NCBI GenBank assembly: GCA_036785325.1
Contig: JAXIVH010000010.1
Coordinates: 1,361,163 to 1,425,162 of the forward strand
Origin: Urophycis tenuis
Taxonomy: Eukaryota > Chordata > Actinopteri > Gadiformes > Phycidae
DNA: 64,000 bases
Reading direction: 5' to 3'
The translations under genes and the position numbers were made by a program. Position 1 is the stretch's first letter. Every line of letters starts with the position of its first letter. The notes under the pieces were generated by a model. It saw only the letters and a program-made list of their open reading frames with translations. It was not told where the DNA came from and searched no databases. Shown piece after piece: positions 44,501 to 55,372 of the stretch.

Positions 44501-47500
44501 GCTGAGCCCGGTGTTGGAGGTAGAGTGGGAGATGGAGTCCTGTGGCTTCACGTCGCTGGAGTTGCAGTCTGCAGGGACACGATGGAGAGCAGAGTTTAGC
44601 ATTGCCAGACAGCTCTCCCAGCACACAGGCTAGCTCAGAGGCTCTAACACAGGCTAGCTCAGGGGCTCTAACACAGGCTAGCTCAGAGGCTCTAACACAG
44701 GCTAGCTCAGGGGCTCTAACACAGGCTAGCTCAGAGGCTCTAACACAGGCTAGCTCAGAGGCTCTAACACAGGCTAGCTCAGGGGCTCTAACACAGGCTA
44801 GCTCAGAGGCTCTAACACAGGCTAGCTCAGGGGCTCTAACACAGGCTAGCTCAGGGGCTCTAACACAGGCTAGCTCAGGGGCTCTAACACAGGCTAGCTC
44901 AGAGGCTCTAACACAGGCTAGCTCAGAGGCTCTAACACAGGCTAGCTCAGAGGCTCTAACACAGGCTAGCTCAGAGGCTCTAACACAGGCTAGCTCAGAG
45001 GCTAAATGCCAGCATGCTTGCATACATAGCACAAACACACTAGTGATGAAAGCAGTCGATTTGTTGCCAGAACATAAATATGATCCTAATTCTGATAACC
45101 GATTAGTCATTTATCACAATACATTTGCTGCTTTATTTGAATGCCTTTCTGTCGATCAGATTATTAGAAAATCGAGTCTTCTTTTTCTCAGCTGCTGGTT
45201 GGAAAGTGTAACCAAATGCAGCATCGTGATGGTATAAATATAATGTATTATGTATTTATATTATGCATTTATATAATGTATTATGTATTATATAATGTAT
45301 TATGTATTTGTATTATGTATTTATGCATTATGTATTTGCCATAGTTTGTGACATGACTAATTCCTAACTAATGGATACATCTGGACAAACTGGACAAGTT
45401 TTTTTTTAAGAAGCCAGACGTGTGATTTGAATCATTTGTAATTTGTTATCCTTCCGGTATGAAATGTTCTGCCTGCTTCTGACCAATCAGGGCATCTCAG
45501 TGCTCCAGGTGTGACTCAGGGAAGGAGCACGGCCTTTCTGGACCTCCTTTATATTACAGACCCTCGTGCTGCTCTCCCAGCTCCCAGATCACAGCGCCGA
45601 GACCCCCCCCCCCCCATGACCCCGACACCCCCCCCACCACCATGACTCTGACCCCCCACCGCCATGACCCCGACCCCCCCCCCCCCCCGATGACCCCCCA
45701 CCGCCATGACTCTGACCCCCCCCCCCGATGACCCCCCACCGCCATGACCCCGACCCCCCCCCCCCATGACCCCGACACCCCCCCCACCACCATGACTCTG
45801 ACCCCCCACCGCCATGACCCCGACCCCCCCCCCCCCCCCCCCCCCCGATGACCCCCCACCGCCATGACTCTGACCCCCCCCCCGATGACCCCCCACCGCC
45901 ATGACCCCGACCCCCCCCCCCCCCGATGACCCCCCACCGCCATGACTCTGACCCCCCCCCCCATATGACCCCGACACCCCCCCAACCACCATGACTCTGA
46001 CCCCCTCCCCCCCGATGACCCCCCACCGCCATGACCCCCCCCCCCATGACCCCGAGACCCCCCCCACCACCATGACTCTGACCCCATGACCCCCTCCCTG
46101 CCGCAACGCGGCCGCAGGAACCTACTGAAGAATCCTTTGTCGTCCTCGTCGCTCTCCCCTCCAGAGCACCAGTCGGCCCCGCTGTAGGGCTGCCTCCGCT
46201 CCGCCACACACATACGCTTCACCCTGCTGCTGTCTGGAGCACAAAGTCACAGGCTTACTGCAGGCAGCCAGCAGACCCCCCTCTGAGGGACCCCGCACAC
46301 ACACACACGCACACACACACACAACACAGACACACACTGTCAAACACACACACACACACACACAGACACGCTCACACACTCTCACACACACAACACAGAC
46401 ACACACTGTCAAACACACACACTCACACACAACACAGACACACTCACACACAACACAGACACACACACTATCAAACACACACACACACACACACACACTC
46501 ACACACAACACAGACACAGACAGACACACAGACACACACTCTCACACACACGCACGCACACACACACACACACACACACAGACAGACACAGACACTATCA
46601 CATACTCTCACACACAACACAGACACAGACAGACACACACACACACACTCTCTCTCACACACACACACTGAGCAATTAGCTGGAGAATTACGCTTCTGTC
46701 AATTAGGAAAACACATTTAAAAAAATAAAAGACAAATGTCAATAAACTGACGTTCTGCTGACACTAATTATTGTTTAATTAGCTGGATAATGAAAACCTG
46801 GGCTTGGTGCTCTGAGTGGCCCCTCCTGACTACACCACGTGGACTTTAAACTGCATCCACGTGGAAAGTCATTCATTTATATTTAGCTTATTGTAAATGA
46901 GCAGTCTGAGGGGCAAAAAGCAGCAGCATTTCATCATCATTTGTTTTGTTTTGTTATTAAACGTGGCCTCCTCCGCTCGCTGCGTGAGGGCAAATAAAAG
47001 TATCGCGACTTCCTGTCCATTTAAACGCTTCACAAATCCGCCTACGTGCATAAATCATAATAGCTTTAATCAACCATCATACTTTTTGTTATTACAGTAA
47101 TGATGCTAAATGCTGGTTCTCCTCCCATCAGAAGACTGGTTCTCCTCCCATCAGCCCCTGCAGGGCCGGCTCCGCCCCCTTACCTTTCTCCTCGCCGGTG
47201 GGCGTGGCCGTCTCAGGTTGCTCGTACGACTCTGCCGACGTGCTTCTCTCCCTCTTGACCTTGACCTTGGAGCCGGGGCCGGAGGTCAGCCCCTGGCCGT
47301 TCTTCATGCCCATGCTGCCCGCCACGCCCGCGCCCCCTTTGGCTCCCAGGGTCTTCGGGTCGGAGGGGGAGGGCTGCGATTGGCCGCCCGCGCTTCCTGG
47401 CTTCCCCTGATTGGGCAGTTTAGAGTCCATCTGGCCGGCAGTGGAGGGGGACATGACGGGAGGGGAGCGGACCATGGCCTCCGCCTTGGGTTTGGGGCTG

Positions 47501-50500
47501 CAGGGCAGAAAATAACACTTCTTTATCGCACCTTGTTATGTGGAATATTAGTGGCATCACGTTGATCTGCAACTGTTGTTGTTTTGTTGATTCGTTAGGT
47601 TCTGTTCAGCCACTTTCACACTAAACAAGCCAGAACCTGACCTTAAACCCATACCGTAACCACACAGAAGATACAGCCGTGATAGCAGACCACAGCTTTA
47701 CACAATCACCACACATCCTAGCAGCCCTGAGACAGCTGGTTGCCTCCTTAGTAAATCCACCTTCAGTACGATAACAATGGGTTGCCCGTGTGCACCAGAG
47801 CATCTCCTTCTGGTCCTCCAGACACAACACAAGAACCAGCATGCAGCCCACAGCCCTCCTCAGCTGCCAGCAGCATCTTCGTCTGGACAGGAATTCTGGC
47901 TTCCGTTCCCAGCAGCAAGTCGTCTCCACCGAGACAAAAAGACAGAGACACATAGAGACAGAGACAGAGACACATAGAGACGCAGACAGAGACAGAGACA
48001 CATAGAGACCCAGACTGAGACAGAGACACAGAGACACATAGACACAGACAGAGACACAGAGACACAGACAGAGACAGAGACACATAGACACAGACAGAGA
48101 CACAGAGACACATAGAGACACAGACAGAGACAGAGACACATAGACACAGACAGAGACACAGAGACACATAGAGACACAGACAGAGACAGAGACACATAGA
48201 CACAGACAGAGACACAGAGACACATAGAGACACAGACAGAGACAGAGACAGAGACACATAGACACAGACAGAGACACAGAGACACAGAGACACAGACAGA
48301 GACAGAGACACATAGACACAGACAGAGACACAGAGACACATAGAGACACAGACAGAGACAGAGACACATAGACACAGACAGAGACACATAGAGACAGAGA
48401 CAGAGACACAGAGACACAGACTGAGACACATAGAGACACAGACAGAGACACATAGAGACACAGAGACAGACAGACACATAGAGACAGAGACACATACAGA
48501 CACAGAGACATAGAGACAGAGACAGACACATAGAGACAGAGACATAGAGACGGAGACACACAGACAGAGACAGACACACTGACAGAGACAGAGACACAGA
48601 CAAACACGGACACACAGAGACAGAGACACACAGACAGAGACAGAGACACATAGACAAACACAAAGACACAGACAAAGACAGAGACACACAGACAGAGACA
48701 GACACACTGACAGAGACAGAGACACAGACACACAGAGACAAACACAGGGACACATAGACAAACACAGAGACACATAGACAAAGACAGAGACACATAGACA
48801 AAGACAGCGAAACACAAACACAGAGACACAGAGACAAAGACAGAGACACATAGACAAACACAGAGACACATAGACAAAGACAGAGACACATAGACAAAGA
48901 CAGCGAAACACAAACAGAGACACAGAGACAAAGACAGAGACACATAGACAAACAGAGACACATAGACAAACACAGAGACACATAGACAAAGACAGAGACA
49001 CATAGACAAAGACAGAGACACAGAGACAAAGACAGCAAAACACAGAGACAGAGACGGGGTACAGGAGCCGTTAGGAGGCTGGATCAGAGCGACCCTTGTG
49101 CCTGTTTCCCGCTGTAGCGTTGAGCTGGGATGACTGCCACACCATGCAGTCCTAAAGCAGCACGGCCTGTAGCTACAATTTGAAGCACACAACAATATAA
49201 ACTAAAGCGCAAAAACGGAAAAAGCTGTAAAGTTTTACACTAACCATCTCCGAGCTGAATTACGTCAGCGGCAAAACATAAAATGCCCAAAAACAAAAAC
49301 AGGACAGTTTCATGTAATTTATTTTGCGGAACAGCTTTTGTGAATGCCTGGTATTCAGTTCCTGGCCTGGGGAACCCTGCAGAACGTTTGTTCTACAGCT
49401 GGTGTACAACGGGCCTTCACTGATCTCCACCATCCTCCGCCACCACACACTCGCTCCTCACGACTTCAACAACAGCGGGGAGAGGATGAGCCGAGACAGG
49501 AGCACCACACCAAGATGTGTTGGGTGTAAGCAGGGCCGTTGGACTTCCTGGAGGACCATGGAGACAGTCTGCTGCCATACGTAGATGACCCCAACCAGGC
49601 CTTCTGATGGGCGCACACGCCCTGCTAGCTAACACATGAGGCGAATGGCAACATGTCCTGAAAACACAACCCCAGCAGAAACTGCACTCACTCAGACACA
49701 CACACACACACACACAAAACCCTGCGCTGGCAGAGCTAACAGCTGTTTCCAGAGGTTCCAGGACCATGAGTCAGCAGGGCAGAAGAACATCCAAACTCAA
49801 CAACGTACTCTCTGAACCCAGAGGGCCGCCTCTCGGACCCAGATAGGAGGCCCGGGGCTGGACGTCTCTGGAGCCACCGGGCCCTAAAGCTTCACCTGAA
49901 CCCTGCTTACAGAGTCAACAGCACCATGAGAGACAGGGTTACAGTGATGGCTCGCTGCCCACCAAACCACACCCAGTCCAGATAACATTTCACTACCGGC
50001 CACACGGGCCCAAACCCACACAGAGGTGCGGGCTTTGTGGCTCTGATGCTGAGGCCCACAGGCTGCTTCACTTCGGTTCGTTGTTCCTTGCAGTGTAACT
50101 AAACCCATCAGAGTCCAGCACACAGCAGTATCCAACACATCCACAAACCCAACACACAACTAGCATCTGTACAGCTAACACATACCTACACATCCAACAC
50201 AACACATGTCTATACCTAACACAACACTATACCTAACACAACACTATACCTAACACAACACATGTCTATACCTAACACAACACTATACCTAACACAACAC
50301 AACACTATACCTAACACAACACATGTCTATACTTAACACAACACAACACTATCCCTGACACAACACATGTCTATACCCAACAACACAACACTATACCTAA
50401 CACAACACAACACCCAACACAACACATGTTTATACCCAACACAACACATGTCTATACCCAACACATGTCTATACTTAACACAACACAACACTATACCTAA

Positions 50501-52600
50501 CACAACACATGTTTATACCTAACACAACACAACACTATACCTAACACAACACATGTCTATACCTAACACAACACATGTCTATACCCAACACAACACATGT
50601 CTATACATAACAACACAACACGTCTATACCTAACACAACACATGTCTATACCTAACACAACACAACCCATGTCTATACCTAACACAACACTATATCTAAC
50701 ACAACACATCTCTATACCCAACACAACACATGTCTATACCTAACACAACACAACACTATATCTAACACAACACATGTCTATACCTAACACAACAGAACAC
50801 ATGTCTATACCTAACACAACAAAACACTATATCTAACACAACACAACATATGTCTATACCCAACACAACACATGTCTATACGTAACACAACACAACACAT
50901 GTCTATACCTAACACAACAAAACACTATATCTAACACAACACAACATATGTCTATACCCAACACAACACATGTCTATACGTAACACAACACAACACATGT
51001 CTATACCTAACACAACAAAACACTATATCTAACACAACACAACACTATATCTAACACAACACAACACATGTCTATACCCAACACAACACATGTCTATACG
51101 TAACACAACACATGTCTATACGTAACACAACACAACACACGTCTATACGTAACACAACACAACACACGTCTATACCTAACACAACACATGTCTATACCTA
51201 ACACAACACAACACTATACCTAACACAACACAACACCCAACACAACACAACACATGTGTATACCTAACACAACACATGTCTATACCTAACACAACACAAC
51301 ACTATACCTAACACAACACAACACCTAACACAACACCCAACACAACACAACACAATATCTAACACAACACATGTGTATACCCAACACAACACATGTGTAT
51401 ACCCAACACAACACATGTCTATACCTAACACAACACAACACATGACTATACCCAACACAACACATGTCTATACCTAACACAACACTATACCTAACACAAC
51501 ACAACACCCAACACAACACAATACCCAACACAACACATGTCTATACCTAACACAACACAAGCAACACATGTCTATACCTAACACAACACAACACATGTCT
51601 ATACCCAACACAACACATGTCTATACCTAACACAACACAACACTATATCTAACACAACACAACACATGTCTATACCTAACACAACACAACACTATATCTA
51701 ACACAACACAACACATGTCTTTACCTAACACAACACTATCTAACACAACACATGTCTATACCTAACACAACACAACACTATATCTAACACAACACAACAC
51801 ATGTCTATACCTAACACAACACTATATCTAACACAACACATGTCTATACCTAACACAACACAACACTATATCTAACACAACACAACACATGTCTATACCT
51901 AACACAACACTATATCTAACACAACACATGTCTATACCTAACACAACACAACACTATATCTAACACAACACAACACATGTCTATACCTAACACAACACAA
52001 CACTATATCTAACACAACACAACACATGTCTATACCTAACACAACACAACACTATATCTAACACCACACAACACATGTCTATACCTAACACAACACAACA
52101 CTATATCTAACACAACACAACACATGTCTATACCTAACACAACACTATATCTAACACAACACATGTCTATACCTAACACAACACAACACTATATCTAACA
52201 CAACACAACACATGTCTATACCTAACACAACACTATATCTAACACAACACATGTCTATACCTAACACAACACAACACTATATCTAACACAACACAACACA
52301 TGTCTATACCTAACACAACACTATATCTAACACAACACATGTCTATACCTAACACAACACTATATCTAACACAACACATGTCTATACCTAACACAACACA
52401 ACACTATATCTAACACAACACAACACATGTCTATACCTAACACAACACTATATCTAACACAACACATGTCTATACCGAACACAACACATATCTGCAACAC
52501 AACTAAACATCTGTATGCAAGGCAACAATTGTCCAGCAGCCAGGCGGCCCCACCTCTGCGTGTTGGCGGTGGGGGAGTTCTTCAGGCGGTTGGCGTGCAT
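37463..52600 (-). CDS. bcl9: BCL9 Wnt/beta-catenin transcription co-factor (eight coding exons)
   Basis: A nuclear adaptor linking beta-catenin to Pygopus in Wnt transcription. Exons in coding order: 52600-52554, 47497-47184, 46233-46126, 44568-44382, 43766-43670, 43578-41397, 40377-40105 and 38595-37463. All are GT-AG with matching phases, giving 1446 residues (human 1426, from memory). HD1, the Pygopus PHD-binding segment, spans about 207-244 (KVVYVFTTEMANK to NISNNK). HD2, the beta-catenin-binding helix, spans about 390-416 (LEHRQRSLQTLRDIQRMLF). HD3 is at about 507-529 (MTPEQVAWLKLQQEFYEEKK). C-terminal homology blocks include SRMSKFAMPSSTPLYHDAIK and GIPEFDLSRIIPSEKPSQTL. The rest is Gly/Pro/Met-rich and disordered. 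The start MHANRLKNSPTANTQ aligns with human MHSSNPKVRSSPSGNTQ; the frame is also open to an ATG at 52840. Paralogue BCL9L is less likely given the N-terminus and synteny. Confidence 0.93.
37631..37742 (-). repeat. 27-bp coding minisatellite in bcl9 (MMSPGGPGG x4)
   Basis: Four tandem copies of a 9-residue unit. The DNA units alternate between CCGGACCCCCCGG and CCGGCCCCCCGG forms, a sign of two-unit duplication. My recall of human BCL9 here is MMSPAQ without the repeat. Confidence 0.9.
38650..39222 (-). repeat. 41-bp minisatellite in bcl9 intron 7, about 14 copies
   Basis: Units contain GACATCATAGACTTCATACT then AAAGAACTGTGACACC and CGTAT or TGTAT, lying just upstream (in gene sense) of exon 8. 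Confidence 0.95.
39335..39602. repeat. 41/31-bp minisatellite in bcl9 intron 7
   Basis: GGTTATGGTGGCCGGTCAG then TAGTTAGTTAAAGT, with three copies carrying an extra TTATGTAG stretch and later copies without it. Confidence 0.93.
39603..40104. other. unique part of bcl9 intron 7
   Basis: No additional exon seen between the repeats and exon 7. Confidence 0.5.
40105..40377 (-). CDS. bcl9: bcl9 coding exon 7
   Basis: Encodes PEPTLSQNPLSIMMSRMSKF then AMPSSTPLYHDAIKTVASSD and DDSPPARSPNLPSMNNN, almost identical to the human block: the most conserved stretch of the C-terminal half. Acceptor GGCCAG, donor G/GTGGGT. Confidence 0.94.
40378..41396. other. bcl9 intron 6
   Basis: About 1 kb of unique sequence with no tandem array, unlike the other larger bcl9 introns. 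No alternative exon recognised. Confidence 0.55.
41397..43578 (-). CDS. bcl9: bcl9 coding exon 6 (large)
   Basis: 2182 bp encoding about 727 residues from NNALRNDSKPPQQ to NMMGSMEQ. It contains an 8-Gln tract (CAG codons at about 43205-43229), HD2, HD3, the VRGPPPPYQM-like GPPPPYQMGP block, and NPLKSPPLRQVQSPMMGSPS followed by GNLKSPQTPSQLAGML, all collinear with human BCL9. Long antisense ORFs (up to 746 codons) come from GC-rich codon use. Confidence 0.94.
43634..43662. repeat. (CA)n next to the bcl9 exon 5 donor
   Basis: In gene sense a (CA)n run begins about 7 nt after the exon 5 donor, within the 91-nt intron 5. Confidence 0.93.
43670..43766 (-). CDS. bcl9: bcl9 coding exon 5
   Basis: Second half of HD1: AADAVLTGHTENIISFHMKN then ISNNKEKAHLLL. 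It matches human AAEAVLKGQVETIVSFHIQN. Acceptor TCCTCAG, donor CTG/GTAAGT. Confidence 0.93.
43767..44381. other. bcl9 intron 4
   Basis: About 600 nt with a short (GT)n at about 43811-43834; no further exon seen. Confidence 0.55.
44382..44568 (-). CDS. bcl9: bcl9 coding exon 4
   Basis: CNSSDVKPQDSISHSTSNTG then LSRASTPSHNALGG, ending KVVYVFTTEMAN of HD1. It aligns with human ECNSADHIKSQDS. Acceptor CCCTGCAG, donor AA/GTAAGG. Confidence 0.93.
44620..45004 (-). repeat. 24-bp minisatellite in bcl9 intron 3, about 16 copies
   Basis: GGCTCTAACACAGGCTAGCT then CAGA or CAGG, within 50 nt of the exon 4 acceptor in gene sense. Each unit has the palindrome AGCTAGCT-like GCTAGC. Very low divergence. 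Confidence 0.95.
45005..45590. other. unique, partly AT-rich part of bcl9 intron 3
   Basis: Includes 45238-45345, a degenerate TATTATGTATTTATAT repeat. No exon. Confidence 0.5.
45595..46098 (-). repeat. C/G-rich minisatellite just after the bcl9 exon 3 donor
   Basis: CCACCGCCATGACTCTGACC and CCGATGACCCCC phrases with poly(C) runs of 6-20. On the gene strand it reads as repeated G-runs starting about 30-40 nt inside intron 3. Confidence 0.93.
46126..46233 (-). CDS. bcl9: bcl9 coding exon 3 (BCL9L-type motif)
   Basis: 36 codons: SSRVKRMCVAERRQPYSGAD then WCSGGESDEDDKGFF. Acceptor GCTCCAG; donor A/GTAGGT is moderate. The RRQPYSGADWCSGG motif resembles RKQPYSGDEWCSG of human BCL9L and is absent from the human BCL9 that I recall. 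Phases with exons 2 and 4 fit, and skipping it (108 bp) would keep the frame. Confidence 0.88.
46290..46672. repeat. (CA)n compound microsatellite in bcl9 intron 2
   Basis: (CA)n punctuated by AACACAGACACACACTGTCA and ACTCACACACAACACAGAC phrases repeated four or five times. Confidence 0.94.
46673..47183. other. unique part of bcl9 intron 2
   Basis: AT-rich unique sequence, no additional exon seen. Confidence 0.5.
47184..47497 (-). CDS. bcl9: bcl9 coding exon 2
   Basis: PKPKAEAMVRSPPVMSPSTA onward through QSQPSPSDPK and KVKRERSTSAESYEQ to TPTGEEK. It aligns with human SPKSKQEVMVRPPTVMSPSG and GKRERSISADSFDQ. Acceptor CCCTGCAG, donor G/GTAAGG. Confidence 0.94.
47498..47931. other. unique part of bcl9 intron 1
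   Basis: No exon recognised. Confidence 0.5.
47932..49055. repeat. 1.1-kb GACACA/GAGACA minisatellite in bcl9 intron 1
   Basis: Hexamers GACACA, GAGACA and CATAGA combine into larger blocks (for example CACATAGACACAGACAGAGA) that are themselves repeated. Long Ser/Leu/Cys/Val-rich ORFs (up to 524 codons) on the minus strand are repeat products. Confidence 0.95.
49056..50162. other. unique part of bcl9 intron 1
   Basis: About 1.1 kb non-repetitive sequence; small ORFs are unrecognised and no exon is supported. Confidence 0.45.
50163..52495. repeat. 2.3-kb minisatellite in bcl9 intron 1
   Basis: Modules AACACAACACATGTCTATAC, CTAACACAACACAACACTAT and ATCTAACACAACACAACAC alternate with variable numbers. 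In the last 900 bp a regular composite of about 90 bp dominates. It ends about 60 nt from the exon 1 donor. Confidence 0.96.
52554..52600 (-). CDS. bcl9: bcl9 coding exon 1
   Basis: MHANRLKNSPTANTQ plus a split Ser codon; donor CAGAG/GTGGGG (weak at +3 to +5). The reading frame is open upstream to 52840, so the exon may encode about 80 more residues. Confidence 0.85.
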
Positions 52601-52865
52601 GGAGGGCGCCCCCAGCACCACGGAGCAGGGTGGCGTGATGAGCTGGTGGGGGCTCCCGGCGTGCGACAGCGGTGCCTTGGCGCGTGCGTTCCTGGCTCCG
52701 GGCCCCGGGGCCCCCAGGCCGGCCAGGCCCCCGCGCCCGTCCTTGGCCTCCTCGCGCTCCTTCTTCCCTCGCTCCTTCTTGTTGAAGTGAGTGGCTGCTG
52801 CTCCTGCCGCGGCCGGCCGCTCCTCCTGCACCTCCAGCATCCTACCTGCGCCTCCCCGGGGAGCG

Positions 52866-52959
52866 TGTGTGTGTGTCTGTGTGGGTCTATGTGTCTGTGT
52901 GGGTCTATGTGTCTGTGTGTGTGTCTATGTGTGTGTGTGTGTGTGTGTGTGTTTGTGTG

Positions 52960-52990
<31 letters not shown>

Positions 52991-52995
52991 TTGTA
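52866..52995. repeat. (GT)n microsatellite
   Basis: (GT)n with GTCTATGTGTCTGTGTGG phrases; it lies just upstream (gene sense) of the possible bcl9 exon 1 acceptor. Confidence 0.93.
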
Positions 52996-53384
<389 letters not shown>

Positions 53385-54775
53385 GGGTAATTGCATGAGA
53401 ATCCTGTTTCAAGATCGCAGCGCAGCCAGTCAGATTATATTGTCATCCTGAAAATATTTCGGAGCCCCTCCAACACACTCCGGCACTGTAAGCGGCTCCA
53501 GAGAGCCCATGGGGGAGGGAGCGCCAGACCAAACTTCTTCCACAGCAGCAGAAGCTGAGCGGGAACAGAGAGCAGCTTAGCTCCAGTCTGAAGCTGAGAG
53601 ACACAGCTCTGAACAGCGGCCCTCTCTGAAGAATACCAACAAGTTTTGGCCAACAGACTACTGATCTAATCACTAATGTTGCCCGTATGGTTATATTGAA
53701 ATTCATATCAATAAAAATGCATCAATATGTGTTCAAGTGGTTGATTTGACGTTCCCGACTCTGCAGCTCTCCAGTGGGCCTTCAGGGGCTGGAGGTGAGA
53801 CACTGGGACACAACGACACCATGAAACAATGAGTCCATGTGTGTCATCACGCAATGCAAAGTGTAGAAGAATAAAGCACAGGAAACAATGCTCCCTGAAT
53901 GAAGGTTGAGAGGTAATCCACTCGTCCAACTGGTAGAACTAAGACAATGCAAACATTCAGGGCTTGGTGTGGCTGCAGAAACAACTGTTGCAACATCCTG
54001 CTCCAGACGCGGGATGATCCATTGAGGATGTTCCTTCATATAACCCAGTTTTATTTAGTATCAAGACAGCGGCTGTGTACATACCAGAATCCTCATATAT
54101 TACCAAAGCCTTGCATTAAGACTTCATACCACTGACAGCCTCTCCTGGACAGAGAGAAAGGTAAAACACAGCTTCTGTACGGTGAAATAAGCATCTAGCT
54201 TTGGTGGCCGTCACTGAACACGGAACAGCGCGAGCTGCAGTCTGAATGTGGAGAGACCCGTTTTGATACCGGCTTTGTTCATCACAATTAGTCTCCCTAA
54301 CCAGAGATTATTTGCATGCACATTTTCCTGATGACTGATTAATCAAAATAAATGTTAAGTGACACGCCAGGTCCTGCTGTATGTGATTAACTCCCAGCTC
54401 TGACATCAACTCAGCAGAGTTTGGACTCCGTACCAAAGTACACAAGACTACTCGAAGCAGAAGATTTTGCGCCGAGGCTTTCTGAAATATATGCCTCTGG
54501 GGCCAGGCTCAACGTGATCATTGTGGGTAATACATTCATATTAAGACTCACTCTGAACGGGAGTTATAGTGACACTTCAGTTATGACGCGTCCAAAGGAC
54601 CTCTCCTAGCGAGTAAAATCAGAGGATACAAATCAACCCTCAGCAGAACCGAGGGGAACCGCACTGGGTGAGAAGACAGCAAACAGAACCGTGACAAAAG
54701 AGTGAGCGAGCCTTTGTGAGTCACACTCGTATTGTCCACCTCACTCTGAGTGAACCGCCCCCCCCCAGCACAGAG
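53385..54775. other. unique DNA upstream of bcl9, no gene seen
   Basis: About 1.4 kb; ORFs of 60-90 codons are unrecognised. Non-coding bcl9 exons could lie here but cannot be identified from sequence. Confidence 0.4.
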
Positions 54776-55372
54776 TGGCTCTCTCTCCTCTCTGCTCAGA
54801 CGTCTCTCCTCTCTGCTCAGACGTCTCTCCTCTCTGCTCAGACGTCTCTCCTCACTGCTCAGACGTCTCTCCTCACTGCTCAGACGTCTCTCCTCTCTGC
54901 TCAGACGTCTCTCCTCTCTGCTCAGACGTCTCTCCTCACTGCTCAGACGTCTCTCCTCACTGCTCAGACGTCTCTCCTCACTGCTCAGACGTCTCTCCTC
55001 ACTGCTCAGACGTCTCTCCTCACTGCTCAGACGTCTCTCCTCACTGCTCAGACGTCTCTCCTCTCTGCTCAGACGTCTCTCCTCACTGCTCAGACGTCTC
55101 TCCTCACTGCTCAGACGTCTCTCCTCACTGCTCAGACGTCTCTCCTCTCTGCTCAGACGTCTCTCCTCTCTGCTCAGACGTCTCTCCTCACTGCTCAGAC
55201 GTCTCTCCTCACTGCTCAGACGTCTCTCCTCTCTGCTCAGACGTCTCTCCTCTCTGCTCAGACGTCTCTCCTCTCTGCTCAGACGTCTCTCCTCTCTGCT
55301 CAGACGTCTCTCCTCTCTGCTCAGACGTCTCTCCTCACTGCTCAGACGTCCGGCCTCACTGCTCAGACGTCC
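54776..55372. repeat. 21-bp minisatellite with GACGTC, about 28 copies
   Basis: CTGCTCAGACGTCTCTCCTC plus one T or A. The only common variation is TCTCTG/TCACTG, arranged in runs; the last two copies change CTCTCC to CGGCC. The unit is a multiple of 3, so all plus-strand frames stay open for 240-350 codons without any gene signal. Confidence 0.96.

Noticed and set aside
47621..49195. Minus-strand ORF of 524 codons in bcl9 intron 1
   Set aside because: A translation of GACACA/GAGACA simple repeats; it lies inside an intron between well-supported exons.
37463..52600. Identity as bcl9l instead of bcl9
   Set aside because: The N-terminal exons and the large exon align better with BCL9 as I recall it, and the neighbours acp6-gja5-gja8 match the human BCL9 locus. 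The BCL9L-like exon 3 alone does not outweigh this.
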